Assembly (NCBI GenBank): GCA_964403325.1
Contig: CAYOFO010000002.1
Span: forward strand, 1-52,014
Length of the DNA: 52,014 nucleotides
Direction of reading: 5' to 3'
From: CAZQNF01 sp964403325
Lineage (GTDB): Bacteria; Patescibacteriota; Patescibacteriia; Magasanikbacterales; GWA2-37-8
Shown: piece by piece, positions 31,644-39,632 of the stretch
Layout: the number at the start of each line of letters is the position of its first letter
How positions within the stretch are numbered: the stretch's first letter is position 1
The notes under the pieces: model-generated
What the model was told of the DNA's origin: nothing
Database searches by the model: none
What the model saw: only the letters and a program-made list of their open reading frames with translations
Program-made: the position numbers and the translations under genes

Positions 31644-32484
31644 TATTTTGCACGAAACATTTATACAACACGCTTTTTTGGCCGGCACGTTCATTGCCGT
31701 GGTGACGGCCGTAGTGGGGTATTTTGTAGTGTTGCGGTCCCAGGCATTTGCGGCCCACGCCCTTTCCCACATTGGTTTTGCCGGCGCTGCCGGCGCAGCC
31801 TTCTTCGGGGTAAGTTCTTTGGTAGGAATGTTAACACTCACTATGGCCGCAGCTTTGGGAATAGGACTTATGGAAAAGCGCCTACAAGGCCGGGATATAG
31901 AAATAGGAATGGTGCTCTCGTTTGCTTTGGGCTTAGGTGTTCTTTTTTTACAACTGTATACCCGTGGGGCGAGTCAAACTTTGGGTGTGCTGTTTGGTTC
32001 TCTTTTGAGTGCTTCTTATTTTGATGTATATTTGTCAGCGGGTTTAGCAGTATTTGTTTTGGTGGTGATGGGGGTCTTGTTTCGACCGTTACTCTTTGTG
32101 TCAATTGATCCGGAAGTGGCCGCGGCTCGCGGCGTCCCGGTACGCCTTATCTCGTTGGTTTTTATGTTGGTTTTGGGAATAAGTGTGACTGAAGCTGTGC
32201 AAGTGGTAGGTATTCTCTTGGTATTTGCGCTCTTGGTAGCTCCAGCCGCCGCCGCCCAACATATTACACGCCGCCCAGCTTCGGGTCTTATTTTGACGGT
32301 TGGTTTTGGGTTGTTGTTTACCTGGGGCGGACTCTTTTTAGCTGTCGTGGGGCGTTTTCCGGTGAGTTTTTATATTGCTTCCCTCGCCACAATTACTTAT
32401 TTTATTTGTGTCAGCATTGGACACGTGCTGGTACCCCATCGTTTTGCCGAGCCGGATCATCCGCACAAAGAAGTGCGGGTATAA
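31636..32484 (+). CDS. Metal ABC transporter permease, second copy
   Basis: A 282-residue paralog of the preceding permease, starting inside its last codons (ATG 31636). Corresponding motifs are HAFLAGTFIAVVTAVVGYFV, SQAFAAHALSHIGFAGAAGA, DPEVAAARGVPV and VGILLVFALLVAPAAAA. Most Zn/Mn importers use a homodimer of one permease. Two different permeases encoded in tandem, as in some Treponema TroCD-type systems, can form a heterodimer. Overlapping translation would give equal amounts. The gene ends the metal transporter operon as far as I can see. Confidence 0.93.
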   Translation: MFDILHETFIQHAFLAGTFIAVVTAVVGYFVVLRSQAFAAHALSHIGFAGAAGAAFFGVSSLVGMLTLTMAAALGIGLMEKRLQGRDIEIGMVLSFALGLGVLFLQLYTRGASQTLGVLFGSLLSASYFDVYLSAGLAVFVLVVMGVLFRPLLFVSIDPEVAAARGVPVRLISLVFMLVLGISVTEAVQVVGILLVFALLVAPAAAAQHITRRPASGLILTVGFGLLFTWGGLFLAVVGRFPVSFYIASLATITYFICVSIGHVLVPHRFAEPDHPHKEVRV

Positions 32485-32567
32485 AATTTTGTTGGGTTGA
32501 ATTGATGATCAAGGGGGTTGAGGTAAGTTCAGCGATGCTTGACTGCCGGGTGGATAAATTTTTGTGT

Positions 32568-32867
32568 ATGGAACATTTTCATTGGCAATTAGCGTCGGTT
32601 GTTTGGTTGTATCCCGGTAAAGCCGGGTGGCATTTTGTGAGTGTGCCAAAAAAAGAATCAAAAGAGATAAAAGAGCGGTGCGGGAAAAAGAAAAAGGGTT
32701 GGGGATCAGTTCCGGTTTTTGCAACCATTGGTAAAACGACTTGGCAAACCTCTCTTTTTCCTGATAAAAAATCGGATGGGTATTTAATGCCCATTAACGC
32801 TGAAGTAAGAAAAAAAGAAAAAATTGTGGCACAGACGATGATTGTATGGGAAATACAATTGTGTTAG
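32568..32867 (+). CDS. DUF1905 protein
   Basis: A 99-residue protein with the DUF1905 pattern: VVWLYPGKAGWHFVSVP, KKESKEIKE, GWGSVPVFATIGKTTWQTSL, then DGYLMPINAEVRKKEKI. Such proteins form a small beta barrel of unknown role, sometimes linked to bacteriocin protection or DNA-binding families. I chose ATG 32568, as MEHFHWQLASVVW begins where family members usually begin. ATG 32505 would add 21 residues of unrelated composition. The frame stays open upstream into the permease gene. No promoter is obvious, so it may be read from the metal transporter operon. Confidence 0.85.
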   Translation: MEHFHWQLASVVWLYPGKAGWHFVSVPKKESKEIKERCGKKKKGWGSVPVFATIGKTTWQTSLFPDKKSDGYLMPINAEVRKKEKIVAQTMIVWEIQLC

Positions 32868-32894
32868 AGTGTTTTTGTTATTTCTTTCATTTTT

Positions 32895-34067
32895 ATGAAA
32901 ACTAAGTGTATAGTTGGAGTTGGAGTAGTGGTAATTTTTGCCATCAGTTTGGCGGCTTATCATCTTTATCCCGGAGCCATGCCGATAAACGTAGAAGCGG
33001 CTACGAGCACAGAAATATCCATGCCGAAAGCTCTTACCAACAAGGAATTATTAGCACTGGCCGATAATAAATATGCCGACGGGAACGTGCCATTAAGTGA
33101 TAATAATTATATCACTACCGGAGCCAAAAAAGGCTATGTGTATTTGTGCAACGCCCATCAGGATAACCCGGGTTCTGCGGTCAACGGTCCTTGGATTCAA
33201 GGGAAAAAATGGAATTTTTTAAAAAAAGTATCAATTTCCGGCAGTATCAAGTGGGCGCAGGCCGTATTTAAAAATTCAGTAGCAAAAACCACGCGTACGC
33301 TTACCGGTAATGGTTTGCCGACCACGCATACCACCGGAGTATTTCCCGTCGCAACAACTGATGCGGCCCATCAGTATGACGCCAACCCCAACACAATTTC
33401 CGCCCAAACTTTACAGAAAGATTTACCTTTGAATCCAACTTACTCCAAAACGCCGTATTGCATGGGTGGGGAAGTGGGCATTATGTTAACCGGCGTGCCT
33501 TTATTTAATGCATTTGACGCTGGTTTACGCGATGCTCCAGCCCATGAATTACAAGACAGTTGTGATGGTCATCCCCAAGGATCTGGTGAATATCACTATC
33601 ACAGTCTTAGCGCCTGCTTTAAAAATATTGGTGTATCGACAGTGCTCGGCTATGCGCTTGACGGGTTCCCTATTACCGGCCCGATGGTTGCCAAAGATAA
33701 ATATCTTACCACCGAAGATTTGGACGAGTGCCATGGCATAGTGAGCGAGGTGGTGATAGACGGAAAAAAGAAAAATACTTATCACTATGTCATGACACGT
33801 GATTTCCCCTATTCGGCAGGATGTTTCCGGGGTAAGCCAGTTAGTCTCATGGTTATTCAAAACGGAGGCGGAAAACCAACTCAATCCGGAAACTCAGCTC
33901 AACCCACGGGCATGGGCAATGCACAACCACCAGCTGCCGCCACTTCTGTTTGTAGTGGTAAAACTCGTGGCACTCATTGTACCTTTGCCACCCCACAAGG
34001 AAGTGTGAATGGTCATTGTGATGAGCCGCCGAACATGCAGAGCCTCGTGTGTGTACCAGCTCGGTAA
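32895..34067 (+). CDS. Secreted YHYH-domain protein
   Basis: A 390-residue exported protein with an N-terminal signal anchor (about 5-24). The central YHYH domain is recognised by HELQDSCDGHPQGSGEYHYH, GYALDGFPITGPM, and the later TYHYVMTRDFPYSAGCFRG. Histidine pairs and two conserved cysteine sites suggest metal binding, though the function of the family is unknown. A glycine/proline-rich linker follows and then a short cysteine-containing tail (SVCSGKTRGTHCTF and GHCDEPPNMQSLVC) with four cysteines, probably a disulfide knot. It stands 27 bases after the DUF1905 gene; no good promoter is seen in the gap. Confidence 0.85.
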   Translation: MKTKCIVGVGVVVIFAISLAAYHLYPGAMPINVEAATSTEISMPKALTNKELLALADNKYADGNVPLSDNNYITTGAKKGYVYLCNAHQDNPGSAVNGPWIQGKKWNFLKKVSISGSIKWAQAVFKNSVAKTTRTLTGNGLPTTHTTGVFPVATTDAAHQYDANPNTISAQTLQKDLPLNPTYSKTPYCMGGEVGIMLTGVPLFNAFDAGLRDAPAHELQDSCDGHPQGSGEYHYHSLSACFKNIGVSTVLGYALDGFPITGPMVAKDKYLTTEDLDECHGIVSEVVIDGKKKNTYHYVMTRDFPYSAGCFRGKPVSLMVIQNGGGKPTQSGNSAQPTGMGNAQPPAAATSVCSGKTRGTHCTFATPQGSVNGHCDEPPNMQSLVCVPAR

Positions 34068-34254
34068 TAAGATACAAATTTCAGATAGAAAAATACAACT
34101 CTACAAGAACAAGAAAACATAAAAGCATTAGAATACCACTCTCTGCAATCAATTTCTCCACCTGGGCGAAGTAGGGGTAGGTCAAAAATATAAAAACAAT
34201 TTTCATTCTCATTGAGAGTCTGAATTAAGGAGGAGGTGCGAAGACAAACAGTTT

Positions 34255-34284
34255 TTGGTAAGAGGGTGGTTAGTGTGGTAAAAT
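34255..34284 (+). promoter_or_regulatory. Promoter in the 34068-34317 gap
   Basis: TTGGTA (34255-34260) and TAAAAT (34279-34284) with an 18-base spacer. The predicted start lies about 27 bases before ATG 34318. The rest of the gap holds an isolated AAGGAGG (34227-34233) with no convincing gene behind it. Confidence 0.6.
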
Positions 34285-34317
34285 GGATACACTTTTTATT
34301 TTAAAGTACAAATTTTT

Positions 34318-35013
34318 ATGCTGAAAAAATACACTATTGGTGTGGGGGTGCTTTTAACGGCTGCTTTTTGTTCACAACAAGTTTTAGCGGCCAATTTATT
34401 ACCACAAGATTTTATTGATCTTAATGCCGATCCGGTTATTGCCCAGTGTGGTTTTGAAAATGGGGTACAAAATATGGAAAAAGCTTTAGCGGCTGCCCAG
34501 CTTGAAAATATGGAAAAAACTGGTCGCAAGTCCATTGTGTTGCCTCTCAGCACAAAAGGAACTTTTAGTGTAGAGATACCCTATTCTTCGACTTGGAAAG
34601 CGCGGGGTAAACAGGTGCTGCCGTACACTAAATTTGAGAATGGTTACGGAGTGGGTAGAATTGTCTTAATTGATGAAACAGTCCAGGACACGGCGTGTGA
34701 GCTGGGGAGAAGTTACGTAATTCATACTAAGAAAGGCACTCTGCAGCAGTTGGTCAAAGATACCCAAGCCCAATGGGTATCAAATGAGCAGGAGCGAGAG
34801 GGTGAAACTTTACCCGCCATTTTTATGACACTCGGTGGTAAGAAAGCAGCAGTGTTGCCCGCAGTATTGGTCAATTCGGGTGGAAAAACAATGTATTATA
34901 GTGCTCTGGGAGTAGAGGTGCGGGGTAATGTAGTTATTATCGAAGATCCGAGTTCATACTTATCAGCTCACATTAATGCTGACATGCTGCGTATGGCGGC
35001 GAGCATCAAGTAA
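34318..35013 (+). CDS. Hypothetical secreted protein
   Basis: A 231-residue protein with a good signal peptide (MLKKYTIGVGVLLTAAFCSQ, cleavage likely near QQVLAA). The mature part is mixed alpha/beta: an N-terminal helix around AQCGFENGVQNMEKALAAA, then strand-rich regions (SIVLPLSTKGTFSVEIPYS, GRIVLIDETVQD, AIFMTLGGKKAAVLPAVLV). I recognise no family or catalytic site. The two cysteines (in QCGFEN and TACELGR) may form a disulfide outside the membrane. It has its own promoter, and the ABC exporter gene follows after 137 bases. Confidence 0.75.
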   Translation: MLKKYTIGVGVLLTAAFCSQQVLAANLLPQDFIDLNADPVIAQCGFENGVQNMEKALAAAQLENMEKTGRKSIVLPLSTKGTFSVEIPYSSTWKARGKQVLPYTKFENGYGVGRIVLIDETVQDTACELGRSYVIHTKKGTLQQLVKDTQAQWVSNEQEREGETLPAIFMTLGGKKAAVLPAVLVNSGGKTMYYSALGVEVRGNVVIIEDPSSYLSAHINADMLRMAASIK

Positions 35014-35150
35014 GTCCACATTCTTTTTTTCTGGACAATAAGCCAAAAACACCGTAAACTGAAAAGTATTGTTTGCGATTTTTAGAAGTATTTAAAAAAA
35101 TTCTTCATTTTGAGTTAAAGTTTGTTGGAAGTGAAATTTTTGTTAATAGT

Positions 35151-36452
35151 ATGAAATTTTTTGTTGCTTTGCGTCAAGAGTGGAGTCAGTCATTGCGTGT
35201 AGGTTGGTTCTTGGCGTTGCGCCAAGTTCGTCGGGTGGGGCGAGGCACCACCGCGCTCATTATTTTTATAATGGTGTTAACATTTTTAAATTTGGTTGTA
35301 GTATCGGGTTTGTTGGTGGGGCTCATCAGTGGTTCGTTCAAACAATTTAAAGAAAATTATTCGAGCGATATTATTGTTACGGCTGCACCCGGACGGAGTT
35401 ATGTAGAAAATTCTCCGACTCTCATCAGTTTTTTAACCACTGAGCCGCAGGTAAAAAAGTTTTCGGCGCGTTATGGAGCCGGCGTTACTGTCTTAGGCAC
35501 ACCCACTCGTCCGGTACCAAAAAATGAAAAACCCAACCAGGTCAGTGCGCGTTTGTCGGGTATTGACCCGCTGCAGGAGGAGCAACTGACTCGTTTTTCG
35601 CGGTTTGTAATTCAAGGTCAGCCGCTCGAAAACGAAGGAGATAGCAACTCTATCCTCATTGGAGCGAGTCTGATTAAAAAATATTCTTCTTTTGCTGATG
35701 CCAATCTGCCGGGCATTGATTTGCTCACAGATGTAGAAGTGGGTGATCGGGTGAAAGTCAGTTTGCCGCAAACCGATGGCACGAGTGTGGTCAAGGAATT
35801 TATTGTCAAAGGCATAGTCAAAAGTAAGGTTGATGAAATTTCGACGCGTATGTTTATTACCGACCAGGAATTAAAAAGACTGTTGCCGGTCAATAAAGAT
35901 CAGGTGCAAGAAGTGGCAATCGCTGTCCAGAGCGGTCGTGTTAATGAAGTTTTGGCAGCCATTAAGCAAGTCATGCTCGGGTCAGCGGCGCGTATTCAAA
36001 CTTCAGAAGAAGCGGTGCCTTCGTTTTTGCGTGATATAGAAGCAACCATGTCAATTTTGGGCAATGCTTTGTCATCGTTTGCTTTGGTGGTAGCGTCCAT
36101 TACGGTTTTTATTGTTATTTATATCAACGCCGTCACCAAGCGTAAGTTTATTGGTATTATGAAAGGTATTGGCATTAGTCCGCTCGCGATTCAAGCTTCG
36201 TATTTTTTTCAAGCATTTTTTTACGGCGTTTCCGGTTCGGCTATCGGCCTCGCCTTGACGTTTGGTTTTTTAAAACCCTATTTTGACCAAAATCCCATTA
36301 ATTTTCCTTTTTCGGATGGTATTTTAGATGTGACTGTATCGGGTGCATTTATCCGAGTGGCGATTCTCTTATTCATAACAATGGTAGCTGGGTATATTCC
36401 AGCTAAGCTGATTGTAAGAAAAAATACTTTGGATTCCATTCTTGGCCGTTAA
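35151..36452 (+). CDS. FtsX/MacB-type ABC transporter permease
   Basis: A 433-residue membrane protein. The N-terminal helix ALIIFIMVLTFLNLVVVSGL (about 41-60) is followed by a large extracytoplasmic MacB-like core domain (SSDIIVTAAPGRSYVE through SEEAVPSFL). Three C-terminal helices of the FtsX domain come after it (SFALVVASITVFIVIYINAV, KGIGISPLAIQASYFFQAFF and AILLFITMVAGYIPAKLIV). These proteins move lipoproteins or peptides, or transmit force, rather than import solutes. The start ATG 35151 is chosen because the upstream TTG frame adds a segment unlike the family. The ATPase gene follows five bases after the stop. Confidence 0.92.
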   Translation: MKFFVALRQEWSQSLRVGWFLALRQVRRVGRGTTALIIFIMVLTFLNLVVVSGLLVGLISGSFKQFKENYSSDIIVTAAPGRSYVENSPTLISFLTTEPQVKKFSARYGAGVTVLGTPTRPVPKNEKPNQVSARLSGIDPLQEEQLTRFSRFVIQGQPLENEGDSNSILIGASLIKKYSSFADANLPGIDLLTDVEVGDRVKVSLPQTDGTSVVKEFIVKGIVKSKVDEISTRMFITDQELKRLLPVNKDQVQEVAIAVQSGRVNEVLAAIKQVMLGSAARIQTSEEAVPSFLRDIEATMSILGNALSSFALVVASITVFIVIYINAVTKRKFIGIMKGIGISPLAIQASYFFQAFFYGVSGSAIGLALTFGFLKPYFDQNPINFPFSDGILDVTVSGAFIRVAILLFITMVAGYIPAKLIVRKNTLDSILGR

Positions 36453-36457
36453 CCTTT

Positions 36458-37135
36458 ATGATTTCTGGAAAAAATATAGTAAAAACGTATGGAAAAGGTG
36501 ATTTGTCACTGACTGTTCTTAAAAATATCAGCGTCGATATTGACGATGGTGATTTTGTGGCGATTATCGGCTCCTCCGGAGCCGGAAAATCAACCCTGCT
36601 GTATCAACTTTCTTTGCTCGACGAACCTACGTCTGGTGAGGTTATTATTGACGGCATTGCTACCAGCGGTTTGTCGCAGCGAGAAAAAACAGCACTGCGT
36701 CTTGCCAAACTTGGGTATGTCTTTCAAGATTACGCCCTCCTTCCCGAGTTGACTGCTGTGGAAAATGCGATGCTACCCATGCTCATGCAAGGTAATAGTA
36801 TAAAAGCGGCCACTGCTAAAGCCAGCGCTGCGCTGCGGCGGGTTGGTTTGGAGGAAAAAATGTACAATTTACCCAGTCAGCTCTCGGGTGGGCAACAGCA
36901 GCGTGTGTCTATAGCTCGAGCCATTGCGCATCATCCGCATATTTTGTTTGCCGATGAGCCGACAGCCAATTTGGATTTGGCGAGTGCTACGCTGGTAATG
37001 CAAGCATTTTTAGATCTCAATCATGAGGGGCAAACTATTATTATGATTACTCACGAAGATGAGTATGCTAAACAAGCCAAGCGCGTCATCGCGCTTAAAG
37101 ATGGACGGGTTGTCTCGGATACAAGATTGAGATAG
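36458..37135 (+). CDS. ABC transporter ATPase of the LolD/MacB/FtsE group
   Basis: A 225-residue ATPase with the features of the MacB/LolD class: IIGSSGAGKSTLLYQLSLL (Walker A, about 36-45), the Q-loop in GYVFQDYALLPELT, signature LSGGQQQRVSIARA, Walker B ILFADEPTANLD and the H-switch ITHED. It is partnered with the preceding permease by its five-base spacing and the class of both. The substrate is unknown. A lipoprotein- or peptide-export role is inferred from the family. Confidence 0.95.
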   Translation: MISGKNIVKTYGKGDLSLTVLKNISVDIDDGDFVAIIGSSGAGKSTLLYQLSLLDEPTSGEVIIDGIATSGLSQREKTALRLAKLGYVFQDYALLPELTAVENAMLPMLMQGNSIKAATAKASAALRRVGLEEKMYNLPSQLSGGQQQRVSIARAIAHHPHILFADEPTANLDLASATLVMQAFLDLNHEGQTIIMITHEDEYAKQAKRVIALKDGRVVSDTRLR

Positions 37136-37162
37136 AGATTTTTGTTCTATATCAAGACTGTT

Positions 37163-37741
37163 ATGAGCAAAGACCGGCCATATGTAGTTTTGGTACACGG
37201 ATTTTTGCGAACCAAAAAATCTTGGAAAAAAATGGCACATTTTTTGCGTACACAAGATTATGAAGTGGTGGATTTTACCTATCCGGCAAAATACCTTGGT
37301 GTTAGGCAAATCGTAGAAAAATATTTGCTACCTTGTGTAGCTACTCTTGATCCAGAGCGAACAGTACATTTTGTTACCCATTCTTTAGGGGGAATCTTGG
37401 TACGCTATTTTTTAGTGTGTCAGGCAGTTCTCAATATTGGTCGAGTGGTAGCGCTTGCCCCACCGTATCAGGGGAGTAAGCTCGCTTCTTTTTTGGCTAA
37501 AAATACTTTTTTAGCCCGCAACTTTCCGTGCCTTAAAGATTTGAGTCCGGGGAGTTTTGTCCTCACTCATTTAGGAGTGGCCAAGCCCTATTTTGCCACG
37601 ATTGCCGGCACCAAAGATAAAAAGGTAACACCAGCTCAAGCGTGGTATAGCGAGCAAGAAGCGTTTATAACCGTGTCGCGCACCCACAGTTTTATTATGA
37701 ACGCACCGGAAGTGCATAAGTTAACAGGGAGTTTTTTATAA
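37163..37741 (+). CDS. Alpha/beta hydrolase, lipase-like
   Basis: A 192-residue protein with the alpha/beta-hydrolase fold. The oxyanion strand YVVLVHGFL comes first, then the nucleophile elbow VTHSLGGILVR with S74, and near the end the histidine in RTHSFIMN. A candidate acid lies in the region EQEAFI or in KDKKV. The pattern resembles the short lipase/PGAP1-like group acting on acylated substrates. There is no signal peptide, so it is cytoplasmic. ATG 37163 is chosen over a TTG 21 bases upstream. It follows the ATPase gene by 27 bases and may belong to the same transcript. Confidence 0.87.
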   Translation: MSKDRPYVVLVHGFLRTKKSWKKMAHFLRTQDYEVVDFTYPAKYLGVRQIVEKYLLPCVATLDPERTVHFVTHSLGGILVRYFLVCQAVLNIGRVVALAPPYQGSKLASFLAKNTFLARNFPCLKDLSPGSFVLTHLGVAKPYFATIAGTKDKKVTPAQAWYSEQEAFITVSRTHSFIMNAPEVHKLTGSFL

Positions 37742-37943
37742 ATTGGGAATTTTTTCCCCAAGACAACAGGTATAGGTGTTTTAAAGTAGTCAATTTCGGA
37801 TTTCGATGTGAACAAAAAATGCTGGAAAATCGCATATTTCCATGTTGCAGAGGAATTATTTTGATAAATCCAAGATCTTCAATTATAATAAACCAACTCA
37901 CCGTAAGCAAGCGGTCGGTTTCAATCATCAACAGTATTTTTTT

Positions 37944-38483
37944 ATGAAAGAAGTTGAAGTTAAAGCTCAGGTAAAAAATTTGTCAGCCATTAAGGAGGCG
38001 TGTCAAAAATTGGGTGCGCGCTGGTCGTTGTCGTGTCTGCAACAGGATGTTCTTTTTTTGCACTCAGAGTTAGAGTTTAAAGATATTCAAAAAGACACTC
38101 CAGTCCTGCGTATTCGTACTCAAGGGGAACGGGTATACCTGACGTTAAAAAAGCGCTCAGGCACGGCTTTGGTTAAGATTGAGGAGGAAATGGTAGTAAG
38201 TGACGCTATGACGGCGGAGCGCATACTAACTCATATGGGGTATCATGAAGTTTTGCGTCTCAGTAAAAAACGTGAAGAAGGTGTTTTAGGAGACATAACC
38301 ATTTGTCTTGATGAGGTGGAAGGGTTGGGTGCGTTTATTGAAGTTGAAAAATTGATAGCCGAAGATGCGGACAGCGTTGCTCCTCAGCAAGAATTATGGA
38401 ATTTTTTGCAGAGCTTAGGTCTGAGTGAAGCCGATCGGGTGTTTCAGGGGTATGATACGTTGGTATACCAAAAATCACAGTAG
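37944..38483 (+). CDS. CYTH-domain (CyaB-like) protein
   Basis: CYTH enzymes act on triphosphorylated substrates in a closed beta-barrel tunnel (adenylate cyclase class IV, thiamine triphosphatase, inorganic triphosphatase). The 179-residue product starts MKEVEVKAQV, giving E3-x-E5-x-K7, the family hallmark. It continues with VLRIRTQGERVYLTLKKRSG (basic residues lining the tunnel), VKIEEEMVV and the late acidic strands ITICLDEVEGLGAFIEVEK. Length and motif order match the CyaB group, so a triphosphatase or cyclase is expected; the substrate cannot be told. ATG 37944 is chosen; longer frames would start within unrelated AT-rich sequence. Confidence 0.92.
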   Translation: MKEVEVKAQVKNLSAIKEACQKLGARWSLSCLQQDVLFLHSELEFKDIQKDTPVLRIRTQGERVYLTLKKRSGTALVKIEEEMVVSDAMTAERILTHMGYHEVLRLSKKREEGVLGDITICLDEVEGLGAFIEVEKLIAEDADSVAPQQELWNFLQSLGLSEADRVFQGYDTLVYQKSQ

Positions 38484-38560
38484 ATGCTGTCTTTGTTCGG
38501 GTATTAGTTGGGAAAAGAATAGGATGCAATCCTTTAGATTGAAGTAACCATTTTTCATGT

Positions 38561-39298
38561 ATGTATACATTTGGCGACAAAGATTTTGTGTTGGATGAAT
38601 CAGGCGTAGGCCAGCAGAAAAAGTATATCCTGAAGATTAAGGATATGCCGGAGTCGGATAAACCGCGAGAAAAACTTCGTAAATTTGGGCCGCAAGATCT
38701 GTTGGTGGCCGAGCTTATTGCCATAGTGCTTAGTACCGGTACCAAAAAAGAAGACCTAATGACCATGGCCGCGCGAGTAGTTAAAGATTATGGGGAACGC
38801 TCTTTGGTAAATCAAACCAATGCCGAAAAAATGGCTCAAGATCTAGAAATTCCTCTTAACAAAGCCATGCAAATCGTGGCCTGTGCCGAACTGGGGCGTC
38901 GTTTTTTTCAGAAAAAGAACGGCTCGCTATCGGTTATTCATACCGCTAAAGACGTTTTTGCCTATTTGCACGATATGCAAAATCTGCCCAAAGAACATCT
39001 GCGAGGCATTTATCTCAATACCCATCATCGCATTATTCATGACGAAGTAATTTCCATTGGTACGATAAATACCAACCTGATTCATCCGCGTGAAGTATTC
39101 AAGCCAGCCATTGAGTATGGCGCCGCTGGCATTATTCTGGCGCACAACCATCCTTCCGGTGTGGTTAAAGCCAGTACTCCAGATATCGAGATAACCAACC
39201 AGCTCATTGCCGCCGGTAATCTCATAGGTATTCCTCTGCTCGACCATATTATTATCGGTAAAAATAAATTTACGAGTATTGAAGCAAATTATAATTAA
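38561..39298 (+). CDS. radC: RadC-type JAMM-domain protein
   Basis: RadC-like proteins join an N-terminal helix-hairpin-helix region with a JAMM metalloprotease-like domain. The 245-residue protein shows DMPESDKPREKLRKFGPQDL, LLVAELIAIVLSTGTKKEDL, then the JAMM residues in ILAHNHPSGVVKASTPDIEI (two histidines, serine, aspartate). The function is uncertain despite the historic repair name; many copies accompany mobile elements. The ATG at 38561 adds 28 residues before the usual start; ATG 38645 (MPESDKP) is the alternative and would match typical family starts. A small gene follows six bases after the stop. Confidence 0.92.
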   Translation: MYTFGDKDFVLDESGVGQQKKYILKIKDMPESDKPREKLRKFGPQDLLVAELIAIVLSTGTKKEDLMTMAARVVKDYGERSLVNQTNAEKMAQDLEIPLNKAMQIVACAELGRRFFQKKNGSLSVIHTAKDVFAYLHDMQNLPKEHLRGIYLNTHHRIIHDEVISIGTINTNLIHPREVFKPAIEYGAAGIILAHNHPSGVVKASTPDIEITNQLIAAGNLIGIPLLDHIIIGKNKFTSIEANYN

Positions 39299-39303
39299 TT
39301 TCT

Positions 39304-39585
39304 ATGTTTCGATCGTACACTCTTGTTCAACAACCGTTTATCTTTACACATAGTACGTTGCCGGTACCGTATTATACGGTGCGGGATCAAAAAACCGGGG
39401 TAAATGTACCAGTTATTGATAGTCAAAAGTTAATTCTAGAAAAGTATTTTAATGATTTGTTTCAGGTGTTTTTGGTTCAGTTTTCAGCCTTGCCCATTAA
39501 AAATGCGCTAACCAAAAAAGAAAAAGATAATCTTTTTTCTCTGCTTGAGGAGATTGTTAATGTAAAAAATTTACTTGAAAAGTAA
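39304..39585 (+). CDS. Small hypothetical protein after radC
   Basis: A 93-residue soluble protein starting six bases after radC, so it is probably co-transcribed. The N-terminal half is rich in aromatic residues and strands (YTLVQQPFIFTHSTLPVPYY), and the C-terminal half is a helix with hydrophobic spacing (LEKYFNDLFQVFLVQFSALP, then KEKDNLFSLLEEIVNVKNLL). I do not recognise a family. The stop codon overlaps the 5' arm of a very strong terminator. Confidence 0.65.
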   Translation: MFRSYTLVQQPFIFTHSTLPVPYYTVRDQKTGVNVPVIDSQKLILEKYFNDLFQVFLVQFSALPIKNALTKKEKDNLFSLLEEIVNVKNLLEK

Positions 39586-39622
39586 ATTAAAAAGGCGTAT
39601 AGTAAATACGCCTTTTTAATTT
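39584..39622 (+). terminator. Very strong terminator after the radC operon
   Basis: A perfect 17-bp stem (39584-39600 with 39606-39622) around the loop AGTAA, with the T-run inside the 3' arm. The stem overlaps the stop codon of the preceding gene. Confidence 0.9.
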
Positions 39623-39632
39623 GATTTTTTAT

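Noticed and set aside
32406..32567. Longer N-terminus for the DUF1905 gene
   Set aside because: The upstream part is antisimilar to the family, overlaps the permease gene and reads as a frame-shifted shadow of it.
34227..34310. Isolated AAGGAGG with a following short frame
   Set aside because: The GTG is too close to the AAGGAGG, the frame is 23 codons and overlaps a promoter; no evidence for a gene.
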